Assembly (NCBI GenBank): GCA_034359265.1 | Contig: CP136896.1 | Location: forward strand, 37,066,001 to 37,130,000 | DNA from: Canna indica | Lineage: Eukaryota; Streptophyta; Magnoliopsida; Zingiberales; Cannaceae | Length of the DNA: 64,000 bases | Reading direction: 5' to 3' | In this document: piece after piece, positions 1 to 8,670 of the stretch | How the letters are laid out: every line of letters starts with the position of its first letter | Position numbering within the stretch: position 1 is the stretch's first letter | The notes under the pieces: model-generated | What the model was told of the DNA's origin: nothing | Databases searched by the model: none | What the model saw: only the letters and a program-made list of their open reading frames with translations | Made by a program: the position numbers and the translations under genes

Positions 1-1
1 A

Positions 2-1072
2 GTGTTCATTGATGATATCTTGATATATTCCAGGAGCAGAGAGGAGCATGCTGAGCACTTGTAGATAGTTCTAGAGACTCTCCAGAAGCACCGCCTGTAT
101 GCCAAATTCTCCAAGTGCGAGTTCTAGTTGGAGAGTGTGGGGTTCCTGGGACATGTGGTGTCCAAGGAAGGGGTAAAGGTGGACCCCGCAAAGATAGAAG
201 CAGTTCAGAATTGGAAGAGGTCGACTAATGTCACTGAGATCCGCAGTTTCCTAGATTTGGCTGGTTATTACAGAAAATTTGTGGAGAATTTCTCGATGAT
301 CGCAGCGCCATTGACCCGCTTGACTCATAAGAAGGTCAAGTTCGAATGGGATAGTAAGTGCGAGGAGAGTTTTCTGAAGCTCAATGACTGCTTGACATTG
401 ACACCAGTTCTAGCAGTACCCTCGGGCTCGGGAGGATTTGTCATTTATTGTGATGCCTCTCGGGTTGGCTTGGGTTGTGTGTTGATGCAGAATGACAGGG
501 TGATAGCTTATGCCTCCAGGTAGTTGAAGGTGCACGAGAAGAATTACCCGACTCATGACCTTGAGCTAGCAACAGCGGTGTTCGCATTGAAGCTATGGCG
601 TCACTAACTTTGTGGTGAGGCTTGTGAGATATACACTGATCATAAGAGCCTTCAGTATTTGCTCACCCAGAAGGAGTTGAACCTGAGGCAGAGAAGATGG
701 CTTGAGATTTTGAAGGACTATGACTGCACGATTATGTACCATCCAGGGAAGGCTAATGTAGTGGCTCATGCTTTGAGCAGGAAATCTATGGGCAGTCTGG
801 CGTATTTGGCAGTCAGGAGGAGGCCGTCGGCCCAAGATTTTGCCATATATTTGGATGGTAAGGCAGTCTTGTCAGTGTCAGCTTCTGGTGCACTAGTGGC
901 TCACCTAAGGGTGCAGTCCACGTTGGTAGATATGTTGCGAGCAGCGCAGGAGGAGGATACTTTCTGTGCTCTCACGAAGGATCTAGCCAGGAGAGGTGAT
1001 GCTGATAATGGTTTCGGTATTGACTCGGAGGGCATACTGAGGTTTAAAAACTGTGCACCACTATATGGCTGA
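2..1072 (+). pseudogene. gypsy pol: RT C-terminus and RNase H (decayed)
   Basis: The segment opens inside reverse transcriptase at the catalytic box (VFIDDILIYSR, the YxDD-type motif with F replacing Y). It continues through the conserved FLGHVVS and AGYYRKF blocks of gypsy RT. RNase H follows: YCDAS with its first catalytic Asp, then YTDHKSL, then [10 protein letters not shown] near residue 230, and the [14 protein letters not shown] motif. In-frame stops occur near 61, 126, 522 and 605, so no full protein can be made. The frame ends at about 1070, where the integrase resumes in another frame, showing a frameshift. Family assignment is secure; loss of function is read directly from the stops. 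Confidence 0.9.
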
Positions 1073-2370
1073 GGTTCGCATGCAGGTGCTAGAGATGGCT
1101 CATCGGTCCACATATATTTTGCATCCGAAAGCCACGAAGATGTAACGTGGCCTAAGGTAGAATTATTGGTGGGAAGGCATGAAAAGAGAAGTGGCCGAGT
1201 TCGTGTCTAAGTGCCTGGTGTTTCAGTAGGTTAAGGCTGAGCATTTGAAGTCGGCAGGGTGCAAGGTTGCTCCAGAACCTAGAAGTACTAGAGTGGAAAT
1301 GTGAGAAGATAACCATGGATTTTGTGACGGAATTGCCAAAGTCTGGGAAGGGCAATGATTCTATTTGGGTAGTGGTGGATCGCCTAACCAAGACTTCACA
1401 TTTTATACCAGTCAGGATGACCTTTTCAGCCGAGTAGTATGCAAGGTTGTTTTTGGATCGGATCGTCGCTTATCATGGTATTTCGGTTATGATCATCTCA
1501 CATTGGGGTACTCAGTTCACGACTCAATTTTGACAGTCTTTCCAGGAGGCATTGAACACTCATGTTCGGTTCAGCACTGCATTTCACCCTCAGATCGATG
1601 GTCAATCGGAGTGAACCATTCAGACGTTGGAGGATATGCTGAGAGCATGTGTTCTAGATTTGGAGGGTGGCTGGGAGAGGCACTTACCTCTGATTGAGTT
1701 TGCCTATAATAACAGCTACCACAGCAGCATCGGGATGGCCCCATTTGAGGCATTGTATGGGCAGAGATGCAGGTTGCCTATAGGCTGGTTTGAGGCATGG
1801 GATTCCCTTCTGATGGGACCTGACCTAGTGGAGGAAGCAGTAGAAAAAGTGAAGCTAATCAGAGAGAGGCTGTTGGCGGCTCAGAGTCGCCAGAAGATGT
1901 ATGCTGATGGAAAGGCTAGGGAGGTAGAGTTTGTTGCGGGGGACATGGTGTTCCTTAAGGTGTCCCCTATGAAAGGGGTGGTGAGATTTGGTAAGAAAAG
2001 AAAGCTAAGCCCTAGGTCCATTGGGTCGTTCCCTATTCTCAGGTGCAGGGGAGCTGTGGCCAATGAGTTGGCCTTACCTCCTAGTATGGACCGGGTGCAT
2101 CTAGTGTTCCATGTGTATATGCTGAAGAAGTACATTCGGGATGAGTCCCATGTGATTGAGCCTACTGCAGTGGAGGTGGATTCAGCAGTTTCCTATGAGG
2201 AGCGGGCAGTTGAGGTGCTAGACTGGCAGATCCAGAAATTGAAGTCCAAGGAGATTTCGTTGGTTAAAGTCAGGTGGGAGCACCACTACGGGCAGGCGGC
2301 CACCTGGGAGGTGGAGCGGGATATGAGGGAGCGATATCCTTCATTGTTTGATGATCTGGTGAGCCCTTAA
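1066..2370 (+). pseudogene. gypsy integrase with chromodomain (decayed)
   Basis: Begins with the integrase zinc-binding region (AHRSTY...HPKATKM; a later VSKCLVFQ stands where the CxxC of the HHCC finger is expected, with the last Cys replaced). The catalytic core between about 1300 and 1600 is readable only across several frames. From 1627 a clean 247-codon stretch covers the core end ([28 protein letters not shown]), the GPY/F-like region and a chromodomain ([15 protein letters not shown], then [16 protein letters not shown], ending [11 protein letters not shown]). Chromodomains of this class tether integration to heterochromatin histone marks. The last 247 codons are well preserved while the core is disrupted, so it is a pseudogene. 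Confidence 0.88.
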
Positions 2371-2406
2371 TCTTCTTTTTCTGAAATTCGAGGATGAATT
2401 TTCTTT

Positions 2407-2419
2407 AAGGAGAGAGGAT
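2407..2419 (+). other. polypurine tract of the gypsy element
   Basis: A purine run AAGGAGAGAGGAT directly abuts the LTR start TGTAATATCC. It lies just after the GAGGATGAATTTT leader typical of this family and would prime plus-strand DNA synthesis. Confidence 0.8.
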
Positions 2420-3091
2420 TGTAATATCCTAGATATTTTTTTATCTTTTCTTGTTGTTGTGCTTGTCAGCCTAGCGGGCTAGTCCGAGGTCGAGCCGAGT
2501 CGACTCATGGTCCGGTGTGAGCTTGCTTGCTTGGGTAAGTTGAATTATGATTCATAATTATATAGCTAATTGATTTAATTATGTTGCATGTGGAGGTGCA
2601 TGTGTCTTTTGCTTATATTTATTTTTGGGTTTAGATTGGATTAATTAAGCTTAGTCAGGTTAGCGGGTTTGGATTTGGCTCGAGGCGTATGCGGGTTTGC
2701 TAAGAGGGTTAGTGGATTTAGGTTTAAGGAGAAGGGTCTAAGCCCCCCCCCCCCCCTTGGTGTGTGGCTCCCCATTGGAGCCACACAGAATTCTTGAAGG
2801 GAGAAGCCAAGCCGACAGCTACCCCTCCCCTTCCCCTCTTGGAGCCACCAAGCCCAGCCACCTGAAGGCGAGCCGAGCCTTCCTTGTCTATCCTCTTCTT
2901 CTTCCCTTTCCATTGGAGTCGAGCAGGGAGTCGCCACCCTCTATCTCTCTCTTCCCCTCTCTTCAAGCTAGTGGCTTGAGGAGGAGGCGCCGCCCCCTCT
3001 CCCCACTTTTTTAAGTTGAGCCGCCATCTCTTGAAGCCGGATTCGAGGACTGTCGTCCTGGATTTCTGATCTAATCATCCTTCCTACTTAG

Positions 3092-4859
3092 GTGAGTGGT
3101 GTTACCCCTCCTTCTCGGGTTTCTTCGAATTCTTGAAGTCTTTCTTGAAGGCAAAGATGTGCTTGATTGTTTTCCAACGATCTCTCGAATTCTCGCCATT
3201 ATTTTTGTGTGGCATGCTTGAAGAGGCCCTAAACCCTCCCCTATGGGGCTCGGCAACCCTAGGATGATCCTAGGGGTGCTCGGCCAAGGTGGAGAAAGGG
3301 GTGCCCTCCAAGTGTTCGATGAAATGCCTAAGTGAAGGGTGTAGATTTTCTTGCCTTCTAAAAAATTAATTTATTTATCAATCATGATGCTTGTAATTTA
3401 GATGCATGCTTCATATTAAATCTGCGATTTTTGGAAATATATCATGTGTTTCTAAGATGGGTTTGATCTTGAAGGCATGAGGATTCTTGATTGAAATTCT
3501 TGAGTATAAAAGTTGATTCTTAGATAAAGAGGATTGTGATGCTTGTTGTTCTTGCATATTAAATATGGTTTTTATAAGATTTGTTGTAATGATTATGAAT
3601 CTGATGTGATAGAAATTTTGGGAGTTAATTTCTGTGAATTTTCGGATTTATTTTCAAGATATGCTGAAAATTCAATATTGCTGGAATTCCATGCTGAGGA
3701 TGTTGAATTTGTGTTATTTTTGAAATACTTGTTGTGGTGTATATAGTTTACTGAATATAGTCGTGTAACCTATCGTGTTGACCAGAAAACATAGTTTGAA
3801 AACATAGGTCACACTCTGGAAATCAGATTCGGATTAGATACATTATTTTCGGGCATAACAGTAAGCTAAAACAAAACCCTACTCTTGGTGATCTAAATTT
3901 TAATTGCATAATTAAAATTGAGCAAGGGGTCATCATAATCTATTATGAACCAACAAATAAAGTTATGTATGAAATAAAACTTCACGGGTTTATGACATTA
4001 CCGGTCTAGGAGTTGGGGTGGGGTATTGGAGTGTTGAGACGCTTCCCAATTAGGACACCCCTAAGATACCGTAGGAGAGACTTGACTTAGGTCATGTTGC
4101 GTCATATCTTTATGAATGGTGGAGAGGCTTGTTGAGGAGCCGGATTGCGTGCTAGGCCTGGAAGGATAGATGACTAATTCCCAACCTGTGGAACAGGTTC
4201 GAATGGGCAAATCCTGATTGTTCCTACATATCTTATGGAATAAGTTCGGACGGGCAAATTCCGATTGTTCCCAAGATTCTTATTTAAAGGGGTAAGTTCA
4301 GATAGGGGAATCTCGATTACACCTGTGTTATTTATTGGAACAAGTTCGGATGGGCAAATCTCGATTGTTTCGGTTTGGCTTCGCGGAATAAGTTTGGAGG
4401 GCTAACCCGAATATTCTCGATGTGTTTTAAATGAATAAGTTCGGATGGGCAAATCTCGATTATTCCTATGATATCGTAAAGGGGCAAGATCGGATGGGAG
4501 ATTCCCGATTGTTCCTACACGTCTCGTGGAGCAAGTTCAGATGGGCCAATCCCGATTGCTCCCGAGCTTCATTATATTAGGATAAGTTCAGAGGGCCTAC
4601 CCGATTATCCTACTATGTTTAGTTGTCTTAGGGCATGGTAGGCTTAGGCTTGTTGATCTTCACCGTTTGGGTGTTGGCTGCCTTCGGGCAGGTAGTGGCC
4701 AGAAGGCCTGTTAGCTGGTCACTATCTTGTGACCTCTCCTGCTTGAGTCAGGAGTTTTGCTTTATGCATCATATCTGTGTTTAGTTTTTCGTGGGGATTG
4801 GTAGAACTGCTCATTGAGTTCTTTGAACTCACCCGTTGTCATTTTTTTTTGTTTTGCAG
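3092..4859 (+). other. putative intron inside the gypsy LTR
   Basis: A strong donor (AG|GTGAGTGG) and an acceptor with a long pyrimidine run (TTTTTTTTGTTTTGCAG|AG) bound 1768 bp. Both signals recur at equivalent places in the other three LTRs of the family (34445-36175, 52336-53868, and 30591 down to 29043 on the minus strand). Splicing is inferred from this conservation only. Confidence 0.45.
4191..4604 (+). repeat. nine-unit tandem repeat with palindromic ends
   Basis: About nine diverged copies spaced roughly 45-60 bp. Each opens like GGAACAAGTTCGGATGGGCA and closes with CGATTGTTCC, so each unit's ends (GGAACAA / TTGTTCC) can pair. The block lies inside the LTR and upstream of the acceptor-like site. 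I do not see it in the other three LTRs. Confidence 0.75.
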
Positions 4860-5272
4860 AGCCTGACCGATGAGGTGGGCTGGAGCACTTGGTGCTGCTG
4901 GAGGGCAGATGAGCTACATTGATCTCATAGCAGTCCTAGTTAGGGGTCGTAGTCGAGTCTATAGTAGTTTTGTCATGCACTTATGATTTGATGTTCTAGA
5001 GTTGTAGTCCCGTGGGGACATTCATGTTTTATTTCAGATTTTATTTGTTAAAAGAACTGTTACTCTTTGGTTCATTTATTTCCGCACTTGAACTATTTAT
5101 TAAAAACTTTGAGTTTTTCTTTTTGAAATAAAAATCTGTTGTAGTTCTTTTTATTGATAAAAGATGTTGTTCTTCTGCTATCTTTATGAGTTGGCATGTG
5201 TATGAGTTAGATTGCGAGGTATAGGCACATTTACCCTGGCCGGTCACATGACCCTGAGTTAGGGACGTGACA

Positions 5273-5700
5273 ACGGAGCAGCCCTCTCTTCTGTCTTCCA
5301 CCAGCCCATCGACACCACCTTGAGGAATCTTGTGACCATCTACTTCTATTCCAAGTGTGGGGCAACATGAGGACTCGATTGGATCACGAGAAAGGTGCAT
5401 CTCAGCATTGAACGCGCTTGTGTGGACAAGCTAGAGGTCAGACGCTTGGACTGTTACGCGATTATGGATCCAAGGATCGTGAGACGGAGCATTCTTCCAC
5501 TTTCGGGCAGCGCTACAAGAAGGTATAAATCCTTGTCTTACCTTATAGTTATTTACTTTTGTGTTATCTAGATCCGAAATAAAGTGATACCGCGCACATC
5601 GGATGAGTGATTTGATCTTGTTTTCATATTTAGATCAACAAAAAGTTTTGTTGTTCTTACTTTTCCGCTACGCATCTAGATCCCATGCATATTCCAACAA
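5273..5700 (-). repeat. unassigned repeat remnant ending in CCAACA
   Basis: Non-coding 428 bp between the gypsy LTR and a TRIM-like segment. Read on the minus strand it begins TGTTGGAATATGCATGGG, resembling the start of a copia-type LTR, and it is cut off by the gypsy insertion. No partner copy is in the window, so the assignment is weak. Confidence 0.3.
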
Positions 5701-5878
5701 GGCGCTGGTTTGTCAAAAATCAAGCGCATGCGAGTTTCAGACATTGGTTTCACAAGCGCCAAATTAGCCTTGAGTTTGCAGGTGGCCCAATATAATCCAT
5801 TGGTTTGGCTCTAATACCATGTTAAGAAATTAGTCTTGGACCTAACTCCACCCCAAAACTAGCTCAACAAGGGATAAC
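5701..5878 (-). repeat. TRIM-like element: internal part and left piece of its LTR
   Basis: On the minus strand an LTR ends TTTCTTAACA (plus 5820) and is followed at once by TGGTATTAGAGCC (5807-5819), a primer-binding site for initiator tRNA-Met. The LTR text (GGTGGAGTTAGGTCC, AGTCTTGGACC on plus) matches the TRIM at 50575. The rest of this LTR resumes at 13014 after a nested insertion. Only one LTR is seen. Confidence 0.6.
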
Positions 5879-6943
5879 TGTTTGCCTAAGATTTTCAACC
5901 TTGGTCTTAATCTCGATTTTGATGATAACAAACTTGAAACTAATGATTTCATGGAGAATTATTTTCAGGTTCCATATCCGTTAGCGCACAACGTCCAAGA
6001 TCGAAAATATCAGAGAAATCAGAAAATCGAAAGGATGTTGGTCGACGCGCTTGGATTCATCAACGACGATAGAATCTACGTTTATGGTGTTTAGATAAAT
6101 TGTAAAATCCTCACTATGATGCTAATACCCCTCAAGAACCAAACCCGTAATCCCAAACCTGAACCGAAGAAAGAACCCGGCTGAAACTGAACCATAAAGT
6201 ACCGGTACGATAGGTAGAGTATTGGTACTTTACGGCCGCTCGACCGAATGATCAACCGACAAGGGTTTTAAAGATACAGAAGCATCCGGTGAAATGATCG
6301 GTCACTCGTCCGATCGATTGGCCCATCGACCGACGATCGATTGGCGGGCGGAAATGGCTCTATTTCGAGCTGTTGAGTAATGTTTCACTTCATGGCTCTA
6401 TAAATATTGATGTCCCACCCTTCCTTTGACACTCTTGATCACTTCTAAACTCCATTGAGCGATCCTTGATCATTCCCAAGCCTTCATTGAGCCAATCTTG
6501 TGGAAACCCTAGCTTTGATCTTTCATTTCTTTGATTGAGCTTTTCCTTCGTTATTTCATCATCAAAGGCATCAAGAGGAAGCTAGGAATCTTGTTGTGGA
6601 GCTAAGTACTTTATTGTTTGATCCATTTATTGCTCTATTTAGTATTGTATTTTATTGTTATTTTCATTGTATTTGAGGTTGTGAAGACTTAGGTTGTTAG
6701 GTCATGTATGCTGGGTGACTGCCTTGGTGTTAAGGCTTAATTCCACCGGTGTAAACGTAGTTTGCTAGGATTAGTTCTTATTGTCCTTAGGTTTGAGGTG
6801 GGAGAGTGCTCTCGGTAGGAAGGCGGAGACTTCCGGGTATGGAAGTGCCTTTGGTGTGAGAGCGGAGACTCCCCGATGAAAACATCCTCGTTGTAAAGGA
6901 AACAAGACATAGTAAAACTTGTTTGAAAATCAAAAGTGGGGTG
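5879..6943 (+). repeat. Sirevirus-like copia LTR A, first part
   Basis: Starts TGTTTGCCTAAGATTTTCAA, like LTRs at 45043 and 56525 (TGTTGGCTTAAGG). It holds a cluster of CGACCG/CGGTCG motifs (about 6238-6350) just upstream of a TATAAATA box at 6399-6406. It stops at 6943, where a minus-strand relative was inserted, and its last part resumes at 12793. The flanking 5-mers ATAAC (5874-5878) and AAGAC (13014-13018) match at only three of five bases, so the outer target duplication is uncertain. Confidence 0.75.
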
Positions 6944-8438
6944 TGTAGCCGAAATGGCAACACTAGAGGGGGGGTGAATAGTGTGTTTACTATATGATTC
7001 GCCTAAATTCCGGTTTTAATCATTTTCTTGATTAGTTAGGCTAAGCACGATTGAATGATTAGATGCGGAAGCGATAAATGATAAAGCAATAAATACAAAC
7101 AATAAAGCAATGCAAACACGTTAATTTATAGTGGTTCGGCCCCAATGACTACTCCACTACCTAAGCACCCCGCTTAGGATTTCCAAACTAGTTTTACTAG
7201 ATTAATTTTCGTTTCCCTTACACAGAGGACTTTTCACTCGAAGAGTCTCACTCTCGACCTAAGGTACTTCCACACCCGGAAGACTCCGCCATCTTATCGA
7301 GAGCACTCTTCCACCTCAACCCTAAGAGACAACTCGACTAATCCTAGTAACACTAAGTTTACACAAGTAGAAGTGGTTTTACACCTTCACAACAAGGTAA
7401 CCACTTTCTCACAAGAAGACCTAACACCCAGTCTTCGTACAAACCCAAATCAAATAAAAACGTGTTCAAATAAATAGTTAAAATACAATCAAAAGAGCTA
7501 AAAGATTAATGCTCCTTTGCAAGCCTTTGGCACGTTCAACTCGTCAGGAGGTAGAACTCGTATTAGATCCCGAGTTGAGGAAGAAAGCTAGGCGCTTGCG
7601 AGAATGTTCGCAGAAGAGCAGAGCGCCGCTTAATCAATCTTTGAAGGCTCAATTCTTCCTTTTAATTGCTCAATAAAATATGTAAGAGTGAAGGAAGAAC
7701 ATTAAATGAGATATGTGAGGGTGTATTTATACCCTCATGAAGAAACGGTAGCTCAACGGATAGAAAACTATCTGTTACCGTCGCCGATCGATTGGTCGGT
7801 CGACCGACCGATCGATCGACTGCTCACATCGATCGTCGTTTTTTCTCTCTGTGCGGTCGATCGCCCAGACATGAAATCGCATTCCCTCAATCTGGTCGAC
7901 CCATCAGTCGACCGACGCAGGGGAAGCAGACGCGCGATCCTCACTTCGGTCGACCAATGATCATTCTGCTCATTTTAGGCCTCTGTCGGTCGATCAATCG
8001 GTCAACCGACGTAGCCACTGCCAGTTTTTGGCAGTGTTCGGTCGACCGACCGGTCGATTGAATTGGCTACTGCCAATCTCTTACCATATTCGGTCGCCCG
8101 CCCGGTCGACCGAACCTAGGCTGAATTTGGTTTCTTCAACCTTTTTCTTCCGCGCTTGGTTTTCGGGTTCCGGGTTTCAACAACCATCAACTTGGAGAGC
8201 TTTCATGTGATCTTTGAGCTCGTCCAAGATGACTTTGGTGCTCATGTTGATCTTCGAGAACTTTCGCGACAAACCCGAGCGCGACGATCAATGTCCTTCC
8301 GATTTTCTGATTTTCCGATCGAGGACCTCGAACGCTAATCGATATGGAACCTGAAAGATTTCTCGATGAAATATTAGTTTCATGTTTGTTATCATCAAAA
8401 CTGATATTAAGACCAAGGTTGAAAACCTAAAGCCAACA
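6944..8438 (-). repeat. 3' LTR of copia element B (1495 bp)
   Basis: Read on the minus strand it begins TGTTGGCTTTAGG (plus 8438) and ends GCCATTTCGGCTACA (plus 6944). A palindrome cluster of CGGTCGATCGACCG type spans about 7780-8110. On the minus strand it lies upstream of a TATAAATA box (plus 7724-7731). No gene is present; open frames across the cluster come from its repeated GC-rich motif. Confidence 0.85.
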
Positions 8439-8670
8439 ATCTCCCCATTTTTGATGATGACAAACATCCTTGGGAAAATATAACATTAAAGCATAGAGGA
8501 TATCAACTAAACGATTTCTCCCCCTATCAACATGCATATCTATGAAATAAACTCCCCCTAAATATATGTATGGATTTCCTATATTTCCCTCCCCTTTCCT
8601 TATAATTTTCTCCCCAATTTTCCTATACTTTTCTCCCCCTTTTTCCTATACATTTCTCCCTCTTTTGACA
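8439..8670 (-). other. multiple polypurine tracts upstream of the 3' LTR
   Basis: On the plus strand the block carries a series of pyrimidine runs: ATCTCCCCATTTTTG abutting the LTR, then TTTCTCCCCC near 8515, CTCCCCC near 8551, CCCTCCCC near 8589, TTCTCCCC near 8609, TTCTCCCCC near 8632 and TTCTCCC near 8654. As minus-strand purine tracts these fit the multiple polypurine tract arrangement described for Sireviruses. Confidence 0.7.

Larger units (their letters stand above)
1..5272 (+). mobile_element. Ty3/gypsy chromovirus (Tekay-like), 3' half
   Basis: The 3' part of an LTR retrotransposon whose 5' half lies left of the window. In order it holds the end of reverse transcriptase, RNase H, integrase, a C-terminal chromodomain, a polypurine tract and a 2.85-kb LTR ending in CA. 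Domain order RT-RNaseH-IN is Ty3/gypsy, and the chromodomain plus very long LTR fits the Tekay/Del chromoviruses. Reading frames carry several stops and a frameshift, so it is not autonomous. The five bases after the LTR (ACGGA) should match the target duplication at the unseen 5' end. Confidence 0.9.
2420..5272 (+). repeat. 3' LTR of gypsy element (2853 bp)
   Basis: Starts TGTAATATCC after the polypurine tract and ends GGGACGTGACA. Its 3' end (CCCTGGCCGGTCACATGACC) is almost identical to the ends of the LTRs at 28126, 33986 and 51887, so all four belong to one family. It contains a C homopolymer (about 2744-2757), a nine-unit tandem repeat, and splice-like donor and acceptor sites. The sequence between 2380 and 5272 holds no gene; short open frames here are chance. 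Confidence 0.88.

Noticed and set aside
4191..4604. Regularly spaced repeats that could suggest a CRISPR array
   Set aside because: Units are diverged, spacers are repeat-derived, and the array sits inside a plant LTR.
5882..6094. 70-codon open frame on the plus strand
   Set aside because: It lies in the start of copia LTR A; the equivalent part of other LTR copies is not open, and no known domain is present.
7706..8338. Several overlapping open frames rich in Arg, Asp and Ser
   Set aside because: They are produced by the CGGTCGACCG palindrome cluster of a copia LTR; the same frames recur at 12004-12695 and 45369-45834.
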